From the NCBI GenBank assembly GCA_019119395.1, contig DWXC01000026.1, positions 1-58,055 of the forward strand: a stretch of DNA of 58,055 bases, read 5' to 3'. A model generated the notes under the pieces. The model was not told the origin of the DNA and searched no databases. It worked only from the letters and a program-made list of their open reading frames with translations. Both the position numbers and the translations under genes were made by a program. Numbering within the stretch: the stretch's first letter is position 1; every line of letters starts with the position of its first letter. The stretch comes from Candidatus Borkfalkia stercoripullorum (GTDB taxonomy: Bacteria > Bacillota > Clostridia > Christensenellales > Borkfalkiaceae). Of this stretch, positions 49,952 to 57,964 are shown piece by piece.

Positions 49952-50836
49952 ATGCAGGGCATAATTTTGGTGAACGCCTATATCCGTTCGGAAGGCGCGC
50001 TCCGGCAGGCGGAGCGGATGAAGGAAGAACTCTCGGCGCGCGGGCTCAACGCGCGCGTCGAAAAAAACGGGCGGTTTTTGTGCCGCGTGGAAGAGAGCCG
50101 CGTCGCGCTTGCGGAAAAGTTGGATTTCTGCGTGTATCTCGATAAAGACAAGTACCTTTCGCGCATGCTCGAAAGGTGCGGGGTGCGCCTGTTCGATTCC
50201 GCCGAGGCGATCGAACTGTGCGACGATAAAATGCTCACGTACATCGCGCTTGCTGGCGGCGGGGTGAATTTGCCGGACACCCTTCCCGCGCCCTTATGCT
50301 ATTATGCCGACGCGAAAGTAAGGGAAGAGTATGTGAAGGAGATCGGCGCGGCGCTCGGATACCCGCTCATAGTGAAAAAGAGTTTCGGCAGCTGGGGCAT
50401 GGACGTGGAACTCATACAAAACGAAAGGGAACTTGCGGAAACAGCCGAAAAATTCCGCATGAGCCCCCACCTTTACCAAAAATATATATCGGCGCATAAA
50501 GGGGAAGATTACCGCGTCATCGTCGTGGGCGGGAAGGCGATCGCCGTCATGAAGCGGGAAAACCCCCGCGATTTCCGCTCGAATATCGAATGCGGGGGGA
50601 GAGGCAGCCGTGCGGAAGTGCCCGCGGAATTTCTCGCGCAGGCGGAGCGGTGCGCCGAAATTCTCGGGCTCGATTACTGCGGCGTAGACATATTGGACGC
50701 GGGCGGTACGCCCGTCGTGTGCGAAGTCAATTCCAACGCGTTTTTCAACGAGGCGGAAAAGGTGACGGGCGTAAATATCGCGGGCGCGTACGCAGAGCAT
50801 GTGCGTTGCGCGCTTGAATGCACGAAAAACGAATAA
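49952..50836 (+). CDS. RimK-family ATP-grasp ligase
   Basis: A 294-residue protein of the RimK/LysX ATP-grasp group, which join an amino acid or glutamate to a carboxyl group. Residues 1-90 form the N-terminal Rossmann-like domain; the ATP-grasp core includes GYPLIVKKSFGSWGMDVELIQN (Lys about 142 and the glycine-rich loop), QKYISAHKGEDYRVIVVGGKAIAVMKRE, and the metal site Asp-Glu-Asn in CGVDILD and VVCEVNSNAFF. Family members modify ribosomal S6, coenzymes, or make gamma-Glu peptides. Substrate not identified. Weakly separated from hom upstream. Confidence 0.82.
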   Translation: MQGIILVNAYIRSEGALRQAERMKEELSARGLNARVEKNGRFLCRVEESRVALAEKLDFCVYLDKDKYLSRMLERCGVRLFDSAEAIELCDDKMLTYIALAGGGVNLPDTLPAPLCYYADAKVREEYVKEIGAALGYPLIVKKSFGSWGMDVELIQNERELAETAEKFRMSPHLYQKYISAHKGEDYRVIVVGGKAIAVMKRENPRDFRSNIECGGRGSRAEVPAEFLAQAERCAEILGLDYCGVDILDAGGTPVVCEVNSNAFFNEAEKVTGVNIAGAYAEHVRCALECTKNE

Positions 50837-50842
50837 AAGGCA

Positions 50843-50912
50843 AAAAAAGCAGCTTAAATTTCGCATAAAATGTATAAAAATTAAAATACATGGCGAAACA
50901 GGTTGCTTTTTT
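50843..50912 (+). terminator. AT-rich nested stem-loop after the RimK-like gene
   Basis: AAAAAAGCA pairs with TGCTTTTTT, with inner TTTCGC/GCGAAA and ATGTAT/ATACAT stems. The terminal T-run suggests termination. Its right arm contains the -35 box of the next promoter. Confidence 0.5.
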
Positions 50913-50931
50913 CGTTTTGAAATGATATGAT
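50903..50931 (+). promoter_or_regulatory. Promoter of the amino-acid ABC operon
   Basis: TTGCTT (50903-50908), 17-bp spacer, TATGAT (50926-50931). Confidence 0.7.
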
Positions 50932-50942
50932 AAACGCAATGC

Positions 50943-50981
50943 AAAAGGGACGTCCCTTTTTTCGGATAAAATCCGAAAAAA
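50943..50981 (+). promoter_or_regulatory. Competing hairpins in the amino-acid transporter leader
   Basis: AAAAGGGA-CG-TCCCTTTT (50943-50960), ending in a T6 run, resembles a short terminator. The same T-run plus CGGAT (50957-50967) can pair with ATCCGAAAAAA (50971-50981). The two structures share bases and exclude each other. Confidence 0.45.
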
Positions 50982-51020
50982 AACGGCTCATCGCAAATTC
51001 AACAACGAGAGGTAAATTTT

Positions 51021-51992
51021 ATGAAAAAGTTTATCACGGCGGTCGTGTCCGCGCTTTTGGTCGCGGCGTTGGCGGTGTCTTTCGCGGCGTGCGCGAAACA
51101 GCAGCGCATGCAGATCGTGGACGTCATGCTGACGGGCGAACAGTACTGCTATGCCGTCAACAACGATAAAACGGATGCGCTTATGGACAAAATCAACGGG
51201 GTCGTTGAAAAGTTGGTCGGCACGAAACCGTATAACCCCGAACTCGACCCCACAACGGATGCGGAAGGGGTTCTGTACGATTATAACGGCGACGGCACGG
51301 AAGAAACGGTCACGCTCAAAACGCTCTACGACGCACAGCAAAGCGGAGATTTGGGCAATATCGGAGAGGTCGAAACGGAAGCTCCCTCCGCTTCGGAAAG
51401 GGATCAATATCTGGTCGTTGCGACCAACGCGGAATTTTCTCCCTGGGAATACACGGACGGCGAGTTTTTTGCCGGCGTCGATATGCACGTCGCGAAGATC
51501 ATCGCGAAAGAGCTGAACAGAACGCTCGTGATCCTGGATATGGAATTCGACGTCGTGATCCAAACGGTCAACAACGGCACCGCCGACATGGGTATGGCGG
51601 GGCTTACTTATAACGCTACGCGCGCGCAGCAGGTCACCTTCTCGCTCCCGTATTATCAGACCACGCAGCGCATCGCGGTTCTCGAATCCGATTATCATCT
51701 GTTTGAAAACTGCAAAGATCAGGACGACGTGCGCGCGGTCATCGAGGGCCTGGGCGACGTTACCGCGGGCGGCGCGGACGGACAGAGCGGCTACGCCTAT
51801 ATCGCGGGCGACACCAATTTCGGCGAGGAGTTTGTCGGGTTCGACAACGTAACGGCGAAGGGGTATTCGAGCGTTGCGCTTGCGATCAGGGATCTTTCCT
51901 ACGGCAAGATCAAGTTCGTCGCGGCGGACAAAGATACCTTGCAGGAAGCCGTCGACGCTGTCAACGACACCCTTTCGGCGGACGGAGAATAA
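51021..51992 (+). CDS. Amino-acid ABC transporter binding lipoprotein, apparently permuted
   Basis: A 323-residue lipoprotein (lipobox SFAACAKQ, Cys about 24). The family 3 solute-binding core lies at about 128-310: LVVATNAEFSPWEY, GVDMHVAKIIAKEL, VVIQTVNNGTADMGMAGLTYNATRAQQVTFSLPYYQT. The core ends early, after AIRDLSYGKIKFVAADKDTLQEAV. The part normally following in this family (LTEEQYxxAVxKGNxELLxKIN..DGTxxKLY) appears instead at the N-terminus, residues about 30-105 (LTGEQYCYAVNNDKTDALMDKIN and TLKTLYDAQ). This looks like a circular permutation or a duplication with loss. AGAGGT precedes ATG. Confidence 0.85.
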   Translation: MKKFITAVVSALLVAALAVSFAACAKQQRMQIVDVMLTGEQYCYAVNNDKTDALMDKINGVVEKLVGTKPYNPELDPTTDAEGVLYDYNGDGTEETVTLKTLYDAQQSGDLGNIGEVETEAPSASERDQYLVVATNAEFSPWEYTDGEFFAGVDMHVAKIIAKELNRTLVILDMEFDVVIQTVNNGTADMGMAGLTYNATRAQQVTFSLPYYQTTQRIAVLESDYHLFENCKDQDDVRAVIEGLGDVTAGGADGQSGYAYIAGDTNFGEEFVGFDNVTAKGYSSVALAIRDLSYGKIKFVAADKDTLQEAVDAVNDTLSADGE

Positions 51993-52010
51993 TTTTAAGG
52001 ATCGGATAAC

Positions 52011-52703
52011 ATGCAGGTAATGTGGGATGCCTTTTATGATCAGTTTATCACGAAAGGCGGTTACAAAAATGTGCTGGAAGGGCTCAGGAATACGCTGATC
52101 ATAGCGATACTGGGGCTTGTCATCGGTATCATAATAGGCACGCTCGTTGCCTGCGTACAGGTAGCCGGTAAGCGCAATAAGGTCGTAAGGGTGTTCGCCG
52201 CCGTAGGAGACGTTTATACAGCCGTTTTCCGCGGAACGCCTATCATCGTTCAGCTCCTGATTTTCCATTTTATTATTTTTGCGGGAGCGGATATAGACGG
52301 CCTGATCGAAGCAGTCCTCGTGTTCGGGCTCAACAGCGGCGCGTATGTGTCCGAGATCATGCGCGGCGGCATTTTGTCGGTGGATATCGGCCAGACGGAA
52401 GCGGGCAGAACGCTCGGGCTGTCCTATGCTACGACGATGCTGCGCATCGTGTTTCCGCAGGCGATCAAAAACGTCGTTCCTACGCTCGGCAACGAACTGA
52501 TCGCGCTTACGAAAGACACTTCCGTCGCCGGTTATGTGGCTACGATGGATCTTACGCGCGCGTTCAGGCTGATCGCGACCGCGAACTATGAATTTATCAT
52601 ACCGTACCTGATGCTTGCATTGGTATATTTCGTCATAATCCTTATCATGACGATCGTCGTGCGCTTTGTGGAGAGGAGGATGAGAAAAAGTGAAAGAAGA
52701 TAA
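52011..52703 (+). CDS. Amino-acid ABC transporter permease (HisM/GlnP family)
   Basis: A 230-residue permease with five membrane segments. [20 protein letters not shown] near 24-43 is the typical first helix; [25 protein letters not shown] near 125-149 is the EAA coupling loop. It works with the binding lipoprotein upstream and the ATPase downstream; the ATPase gene overlaps by 14 bp. An in-frame ATG at 52020 is possible but has a worse-placed ribosome site. Confidence 0.93.
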   Translation: MQVMWDAFYDQFITKGGYKNVLEGLRNTLIIAILGLVIGIIIGTLVACVQVAGKRNKVVRVFAAVGDVYTAVFRGTPIIVQLLIFHFIIFAGADIDGLIEAVLVFGLNSGAYVSEIMRGGILSVDIGQTEAGRTLGLSYATTMLRIVFPQAIKNVVPTLGNELIALTKDTSVAGYVATMDLTRAFRLIATANYEFIIPYLMLALVYFVIILIMTIVVRFVERRMRKSERR

Positions 52704-53643
52704 GTCCTCTCTCCCCATAGAGACCAAAGAAACGGTGTCCGACGCGGGTTCGGTCAAACCGAAATTCGCAAAGACGGAAAAGACGCCCGTCGAGCCTTTC
52801 GACCCCGAAGCGCTCATCGAGGTGCAGCACCTCACCAAGAGCTTCGGCGAGCTGACCGTGCTGGACGATATTTCCGAAAAGATCAGGCAGGGCGAAAAGA
52901 TCGCCGTCATCGGGCCTTCGGGCAGCGGCAAATCTACTTTTTTGCGATGCCTGAACATGCTCGAAGACCCTACGGACGGTTATGTGTTCTTCGAGGGCAA
53001 TAACCTTTGCGATCTTCGCGTCGACATCAACATTCAGCGGCGCAGGATGGGCATGGTGTTCCAGCAGTTCAATCTGTTCAACAACATGAACGTGCTCAAA
53101 AACATCACGCTCGCGCCCGTGCATATCGGCTTGCACGAGCTGCGGAAAACGCGGCGCAAAAACTTTTTCATAAAGCTCGGCAACCTTTTCCGCGGCAAAG
53201 AGAAAAAGGAACCGCTTATTCCCGTAACCGCGGACGCGAAACAGATCCGCAAAGACGCCGAAGAGAACGCAATGCGCCTTTTGGAACGCATAGGGCTTGC
53301 GGATAAGGCGGGCGTGTATCCGTCCACCCTTTCGGGCGGGCAGCGCCAGCGCATCGCGATCGTCCGTGCGCTCGCGATGAATCCGAAGGTCATGCTCTTC
53401 GACGAGCCGACTTCCGCGCTCGATCCCGAAATGGTCGGCGAGGTGTTGGAGCTGATCAAGGAGCTTGCCGACGAGGGCATGACGATGGTCATCGTCACGC
53501 ACGAAATGGGCTTTGCGCGCGAGGTCGCTACCCGCGTCATGTTCATGGACGGGGGCAAGATCGTCGAGCAGGGCCCGCCGTCGGAAATTTTCGGCGCGCC
53601 GAAGAACGAGCGCCTGAAAGAATTCCTTTCCAAAGTTTTATAA
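52690..53643 (+). CDS. Amino-acid ABC transporter ATP-binding protein (GlnQ type) with insertions
   Basis: A 317-residue ATPase starting at GTG 52690. Walker [10 protein letters not shown] near 77, Q-loop VFQQFNLF near 120, signature LSGGQRQR near 217, Walker [15 protein letters not shown] near 235 and switch His in VTHEMGFA. Compared with about 240-residue GlnQ it has a 40-residue charged N-terminal extension and a basic insertion near 145-190 ([22 protein letters not shown]) after the Q-loop, where other GlnQ proteins are compact. It energises import by the preceding permease. Confidence 0.92.
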   Translation: MKEDKSSLPIETKETVSDAGSVKPKFAKTEKTPVEPFDPEALIEVQHLTKSFGELTVLDDISEKIRQGEKIAVIGPSGSGKSTFLRCLNMLEDPTDGYVFFEGNNLCDLRVDINIQRRRMGMVFQQFNLFNNMNVLKNITLAPVHIGLHELRKTRRKNFFIKLGNLFRGKEKKEPLIPVTADAKQIRKDAEENAMRLLERIGLADKAGVYPSTLSGGQRQRIAIVRALAMNPKVMLFDEPTSALDPEMVGEVLELIKELADEGMTMVIVTHEMGFAREVATRVMFMDGGKIVEQGPPSEIFGAPKNERLKEFLSKVL

Positions 53644-53654
53644 CCAAACGGCAA

Positions 53655-53690
53655 TGCGCCGCGGCTTTTTTGCCGCGGCGCAGATTTTTA
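53655..53690 (+). terminator. Intrinsic terminator after the amino-acid ABC operon
   Basis: TGCGCCGCGGC pairs with GCCGCGGCGCA around a T6 loop, then GATTTTTATTTTTT. Confidence 0.88.
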
Positions 53691-53719
53691 TTTTTTATCA
53701 GATAAAACCGTAATTTTTG

Positions 53720-53750
53720 TTGACAAAATTATGACGGGGGGGGGTATAAT
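53720..53750 (+). promoter_or_regulatory. Exporter promoter P1 with G9 spacer tract
   Basis: TTGACA (53720-53725) and TATAAT (53745-53750), both consensus, lie 19 bp apart, 2 bp over optimum. Nine consecutive G (53736-53744) form the end of the spacer. Slippage by two bases would restore 17 bp. Confidence 0.75.
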
Positions 53751-53776
53751 AGATGAGAGTGCGGGCGCTTTGTCGG

Positions 53777-53806
53777 TTGACAAGCGGCATGCCGCTATTG
53801 TATAAT
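53777..53806 (+). promoter_or_regulatory. Exporter promoter P2
   Basis: TTGACA (53777-53782) and TATAAT (53801-53806), 18-bp spacer. A second consensus promoter in tandem with P1, start near 53813. Confidence 0.8.
53783..53796 (+). promoter_or_regulatory. Perfect 14-bp palindrome in the P2 spacer
   Basis: AGCGGCATGCCGCT is its own reverse complement and fills most of the P2 spacer, the expected place for a repressor or MerR-type activator. Confidence 0.6.
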
Positions 53807-53812
53807 GAAATG

Positions 53813-53833
53813 CGGACGGAGCGGTTCCGTCCG
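53813..53833 (+). other. Leader hairpin before the exporter genes
   Basis: CGGACGGA-GCGGT-TCCGTCCG, 8-bp stem starting at the expected P2 start. A 5' cap-like stem of this kind can protect mRNA. Confidence 0.5.
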
Positions 53834-53853
53834 AAAACAGACCAGAGGTAACT

Positions 53854-54663
53854 ATGGAGCAATTACAGGAGAACGCGGGGGCGGATTTCCCCCGCGAGAT
53901 CATCCGCGCGGAAGGGATCAGAAAGACTTTCACCCTTTCCCGCAAGCAGCGCATGATCGAAAAAAATCCGACGGGGAGAAAGGTCGCGCTCGACGGGCTT
54001 TCGTTCACCGCCTACGAGGGCGAGATCTACGGGCTGCTCGGCCCGAACGGCGCGGGCAAAACGACGATGCTCCGCATTCTTTCCACGCTCATACGGCCGG
54101 ACGAGGGCGACGCGTTCATCGCGGGCAGGAGCGTGCTCAAAGAACCGGACGCGGTGCGCGCTTCCATCGGCTTTTTGACGAGCGAACTCAAACTTGAGGA
54201 GTTTTTCACGCCCGCGTATCTGTTCGGCTTTTTCGGGAAACTCCACGGCATGAACGAAGAACAGCTCGCAAAGCGGCGCGAGGAACTTTTTTCCCGCTTC
54301 GGCATCGACCAATTCGCCGAGGTGAAAGTGGGGGATCTCTCAACGGGTATGAAACAGAAAGTTTCCATCGCGGTCTCTATCATCCATGATCCGTCCGTCA
54401 TCATTTTCGACGAACCGACGAACGGGCTCGACGTTCTCACCGCAAAGGTCGTGACCGATTTTTTGACGGAAATGAAGGAACAGGGCAAGAGCATCATCCT
54501 TTCCACGCACATATTTTCTTTGGTGGAAAAGCTGTGCGACCGCGTCGGGGTCATCATCGGCGGGCGCATGGCGGCGGAGGGCACGCTTGCGGACGTTTCG
54601 GGCGGGAAATCGCTCGAAGACGCGTTTTTCGATATTTATAAACGGACGGTGACGGGCGAATGA
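53854..54663 (+). CDS. ABC exporter ATP-binding protein, NatA type
   Basis: A 269-residue ATPase. Walker A GLLGPNGAGKTTM near 62, Q-loop region GFLTSELKLEEFF, signature DLSTGMKQKVSIA near 160, Walker B SVIIFDEPTNGLD near 182, switch His STHIFS near 216. LTSELKLEEFFTPAYLFGFFGKLHG fits the NatA sodium-export group. The membrane partner starts 4 bp inside its end (ATGA). A leader with two promoters controls both genes. Substrate may be Na+ or a drug; the sequence does not decide. Confidence 0.9.
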   Translation: MEQLQENAGADFPREIIRAEGIRKTFTLSRKQRMIEKNPTGRKVALDGLSFTAYEGEIYGLLGPNGAGKTTMLRILSTLIRPDEGDAFIAGRSVLKEPDAVRASIGFLTSELKLEEFFTPAYLFGFFGKLHGMNEEQLAKRREELFSRFGIDQFAEVKVGDLSTGMKQKVSIAVSIIHDPSVIIFDEPTNGLDVLTAKVVTDFLTEMKEQGKSIILSTHIFSLVEKLCDRVGVIIGGRMAAEGTLADVSGGKSLEDAFFDIYKRTVTGE

Positions 54664-55823
54664 ACAACGTGCTTACGATCATAAAAAAGGAATTTGCCCG
54701 CTTTTTCAAAGATAAGCGGCTGGTGCTGAGCACCCTCATCCTGCCGGGGCTCCTCATCTTTTTGCTGTACACGCTGATGGGCAGCGTCTTTACGGGTTCG
54801 ACCCAAACGTATACCGCGAAAGTGGTCAATCCGTCGGCGGTGTTCGGGCAGATCGTTGAAGGCGAGGAAAGCGGCGCGCTGTTCGAACTGACGGAGATCT
54901 CGGCAGAGGATCTGGACGCGGCGAAAGAGGATGTGAAAAACGGCGGGGCCGATCTCGTCATCGTGTTTCCGCAGAATTTCGACGCGATCCTGACGGGCGG
55001 GCAGACCTATCCCGTAGGGCAGGCGCCCGTCGTGGAGGTCTGGTACAATTCGGGTTCGACCGCCTCATCGTCGGCGTACAGCCTTGTCGTTTCTCTTTTG
55101 GATTCGCTGGAAAACAGCATGAGCAACCTTTTCGACGTGAATTACGCCGCGGGCGGAGATCTTGTGACCGCGCAGGAAGCGGAAGCCTCGTATTACGCGA
55201 TGCTGCTGCCGTTTTTGATACTCACTTTCTTATACAGCGGCTGCATGGGCATCGCGCCCGAATCGATCGCGGGGGAAAAGGAACGCGGGACGATCGCGAC
55301 CTTGCTCGTGACCCCGATCAGGCGGAGCGAACTGGTGATAGGTAAGATCGCGTCCCTTTCCGTGCTGTCGGCTCTGTCGGCGATCAGCTCGTTCCTCGGT
55401 ACTTTTCTGGCGCTTCCGAAACTTACGGGAGGCAGTATCGGCGGCGCTCTGGCGTCTTATTCGGCGGGGCAGTATTTTGCCCTGTTTGCGGTCATGCTGT
55501 CGGCGGTACTCATCATCGTCTCGCTGATCTCCATCATTTCCGCATTCGCAAAGAGCGTCAAGGAAGCCGCTTCGCTCTCCGTGCCGCTCATGCTCGTCGT
55601 CATGCTGGTGGGACTTTCGACCATGCTGTTCACCACGCACGCGCCTGCGGCTTTCCTGATACCGATCTATAACTGTGTGCAGGTCATGGCGGAGATCTTC
55701 TCTTTGCAGTTTTCGTGGGTGAACCTCGTCATCACGCTGGCGAGCAACCTCGTGTATATCGTCGTGCTCGTATGGCTGCTCACGAAAATGTTCAAAAGCG
55801 AACGCATCGTTTTCAATAAATAG
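54660..55823 (+). CDS. ABC-2 type exporter permease, NatB type
   Basis: A 387-residue permease with one N-terminal membrane segment (LVLSTLILPGLLIFLLYTLM near 20-39), a large extracytoplasmic domain (about 45-170), and five C-terminal segments beginning with LLPFLILTFLYSGCMGIAPESIAGEKERGTIATLLVTPIRR near 182-225, the conserved NatB block. Partner of the ATPase upstream. Ends at a bidirectional terminator shared with argH. Confidence 0.9.
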   Translation: MNNVLTIIKKEFARFFKDKRLVLSTLILPGLLIFLLYTLMGSVFTGSTQTYTAKVVNPSAVFGQIVEGEESGALFELTEISAEDLDAAKEDVKNGGADLVIVFPQNFDAILTGGQTYPVGQAPVVEVWYNSGSTASSSAYSLVVSLLDSLENSMSNLFDVNYAAGGDLVTAQEAEASYYAMLLPFLILTFLYSGCMGIAPESIAGEKERGTIATLLVTPIRRSELVIGKIASLSVLSALSAISSFLGTFLALPKLTGGSIGGALASYSAGQYFALFAVMLSAVLIIVSLISIISAFAKSVKEAASLSVPLMLVVMLVGLSTMLFTTHAPAAFLIPIYNCVQVMAEIFSLQFSWVNLVITLASNLVYIVVLVWLLTKMFKSERIVFNK

Positions 55824-55852
55824 AAAATTTGTTTTCTTGTTTTATACGAATG

Positions 55853-55885
55853 AAAAAAGCCCGCGGCTGTTTGCCGCGGGCTTAT
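55853..55885. terminator. Bidirectional terminator
   Basis: AAGCCCGCGGC-TGTTT-GCCGCGGGCTT with A-run and T-rich flanks, between the NatB-like gene and the convergent argH. Confidence 0.9.
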
Positions 55886-55896
55886 GTTTTATGTGT

Positions 55897-57279
55897 TTAC
55901 TCTTTGAACATCCTGTTCAGCCTTCTGGTAATGGAGCGGATGTTTTCGCGCACGGCGCTCCTCGCGCTGCCGCCGATGACCTTTCTCGCTTCGACGGATT
56001 TGTTCACGCGCACGCGCGAGAGGATCTCTTCGTCGAAAAGGGAGGAAAAACTCTGGTACACGAACAGGTCGAGCTTGTCGAGCGTCTTGTTGTTTTCGAT
56101 GCAATAGCGCACGATCTGCCCGGTGACGGCGTGCGCGTCGCGGAATGCCATGCCTTTTTGCACGAGGTAGTCGGCAACGTCCGTCGCGGTGGAAAAACCG
56201 CCCGCCGCGGCAAAGCGCATCTTCCTCGTGTCGAAGGAGATGTTCTGCAAAAGTTCGGTAAAGATGGACAGGCAGTTGAGGACGGTCTCTTCCGCATTGA
56301 AGAGCGCCTCCTTGTCCTCCTGCAGGTCTTTGTTATAAGAAGTGGGAATGCCCTTGATGACGGTGAGGATCGCCGTGAGGCTGCCGTAGACCCTGCCCGT
56401 TTTGCCGCGGATGAGTTCGGGGATGTCGGGGTTCTTTTTCTGCGGCATGATGGACGAGCCCGTGGAATAGGCGTCGGATATGTCGATGAACCCGAATTCG
56501 TCCGTCGAATAAATGATGATGTCCTCGCAGAATCTGGAAAGGTGCGCCATGACGGTGGAGCAGCAGAAGATGTATTCCGCAACGAAATCCCTGTCAGACA
56601 CCGCGTCGATGGAGTTTTGCGAGATCTCCGAGAAGGAGAGCAGGGACGCCGTCATGCGCCTGTCGATCGGGAAATCCGTCCCCGCGAGCGCGCAACTGCC
56701 GAGGGGCATCACGTCGGTGCGCTTATAGCAGTCGGTAAAGCGTTCGAGGTCGCGCAAAAACATTTCGCTGTATGCGTTTATGTACTGCGCCACGGATACG
56801 GGCTGCGCCTTGCGCATGTGCGTGTAGCCGGGCATGATGTACTGCACGTTGTTGTTCGCCACGTCCAAAAGGGTAGTGACGAGCGATTTGATGTGATTGG
56901 AAATATTGACGATGCTGTCTTTTACGTACAGCCGGAGGTCTGTCGCCACCTGGTCGTTGCGCGAACGCGCGGTGTGCATTTTTTTGCCCTTCGCGCCGAT
57001 GCGCTTGACGAGTTCGTTTTCCACGAAAGTATGGATGTCTTCCGCGCCCTCGATCGTAAGGTTTCCTTTTTCGATGTCGGCGAGGATGTTTACGAGCGTA
57101 TCGCAGATCTCGTCGGCTTCATCCTTGGGGATGATCTGCGTCTCTCCCAGCATTTTGACGTGCGCTATGCTGGCAAGAATGTCGTGCCAGTACAGCTTGT
57201 AGTCGAAAGAGAGCGACTGATTGAAGTCGTCCGCGCTCTTTGCGCTCGGTTCGGTGAATCTGCCTTCCCACAATTTCAT
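55897..57279 (-). CDS. argH: Argininosuccinate lyase
   Basis: Cleaves argininosuccinate to arginine and fumarate, last step of arginine synthesis. The 460-residue length is standard. LWEGRF at the N-terminus, GKKMHTARSRNDQVATDLRL near 105-124, and GSSIMPQKKNPDIPELIRGK near 280-299 (fumarase/ArgH signature with catalytic Ser) identify it. No argG is next to it in the window. Start at 57279 follows GGAG. A hairpin GGCAAAG/CTTTGCC lies in its leader (57368-57388). Confidence 0.96.
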   Translation of the reverse strand: MKLWEGRFTEPSAKSADDFNQSLSFDYKLYWHDILASIAHVKMLGETQIIPKDEADEICDTLVNILADIEKGNLTIEGAEDIHTFVENELVKRIGAKGKKMHTARSRNDQVATDLRLYVKDSIVNISNHIKSLVTTLLDVANNNVQYIMPGYTHMRKAQPVSVAQYINAYSEMFLRDLERFTDCYKRTDVMPLGSCALAGTDFPIDRRMTASLLSFSEISQNSIDAVSDRDFVAEYIFCCSTVMAHLSRFCEDIIIYSTDEFGFIDISDAYSTGSSIMPQKKNPDIPELIRGKTGRVYGSLTAILTVIKGIPTSYNKDLQEDKEALFNAEETVLNCLSIFTELLQNISFDTRKMRFAAAGGFSTATDVADYLVQKGMAFRDAHAVTGQIVRYCIENNKTLDKLDLFVYQSFSSLFDEEILSRVRVNKSVEARKVIGGSARSAVRENIRSITRRLNRMFKE

Positions 57280-57406
57280 ATTGCACAGTCTCCGTGATTT
57301 TTTTGGTTCGATTTTAATTGACTTATTGCAATGAAAATCTTAAAATAGATAGAAGAAAGCGGTATTTGGCAAAGCGTGCGGCTTTGCCCGCCGTCCTATA
57401 CACATC

Positions 57407-57436
57407 TATTCTAATACATTTCGTGAAAAAATTCAA
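57407..57436. promoter_or_regulatory. Divergent argH/ruvC promoters sharing a -10 element
   Basis: For argH (minus): TTGAAT (57436-57431), 17 bp, TAGAAT (57413-57408). For ruvC (plus): TTGCCC (57384-57389), 17 bp, TATTCT (57407-57412). The two -10 boxes overlap by five bases on opposite strands. Confidence 0.55.
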
Positions 57437-57469
57437 GTATTTACAAAAAAAAGAGACAGAGATTTTATT

Positions 57470-57964
57470 TTGATCATTTTAGGGATCGACCCTGGGCTCG
57501 CAACGCTCGGCTACGGGGTCTTGGAAAAAGATAAGAACGGCAACGCCCGCGCCGTCGATTACGGCGTGGTGCTCACGCCCAAGCAGGAACGCCTTCCCAC
57601 GCGCCTTGCCATACTCGAAGAGGGGATCAACAAGGTGCTGGATAAGTTCGCGCCCGACGAGGTGGCGGTGGAAGAGCTGTTTTTCAGCAAAAACATCACA
57701 ACGGGCATCGCGGTGGCGCACGCGCGCGGGGTGGCGCTTTTGACGTGCATCAAAAAGTGCGGCAGGCTGTTCGAATATACGCCCATGCAGATCAAACAGG
57801 CGCTTACGGGCTACGGCGGGGCGGATAAGAAACAGATCCAGCTCGTGACGGCGAATTTACTGCGGCTCAAAGGCATACCCCGCCCCGACGACGCGGCGGA
57901 CGCTTTGGCGGTGGCGCTGTGCCACGCGCACACTTCCCGCCTTTCGGGGCTGTATTCGATATAA
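57470..57964 (+). CDS. ruvC: Holliday junction endonuclease RuvC
   Basis: Resolves Holliday junctions with RuvAB. The 164-residue length matches. Catalytic acids are Asp7 in ILGIDPGLATLGYG, Glu in VAVEELFFSKN (about 68), and the Asp pair in PRPDDAADALAVALCH (about 141-145). RuvC normally starts with this strand, so the TTG at 57470 is chosen although only GAGACAGAG precedes it. ruvA and ruvB are not in the remaining 90 bp. Confidence 0.95.
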   Translation: MIILGIDPGLATLGYGVLEKDKNGNARAVDYGVVLTPKQERLPTRLAILEEGINKVLDKFAPDEVAVEELFFSKNITTGIAVAHARGVALLTCIKKCGRLFEYTPMQIKQALTGYGGADKKQIQLVTANLLRLKGIPRPDDAADALAVALCHAHTSRLSGLYSI

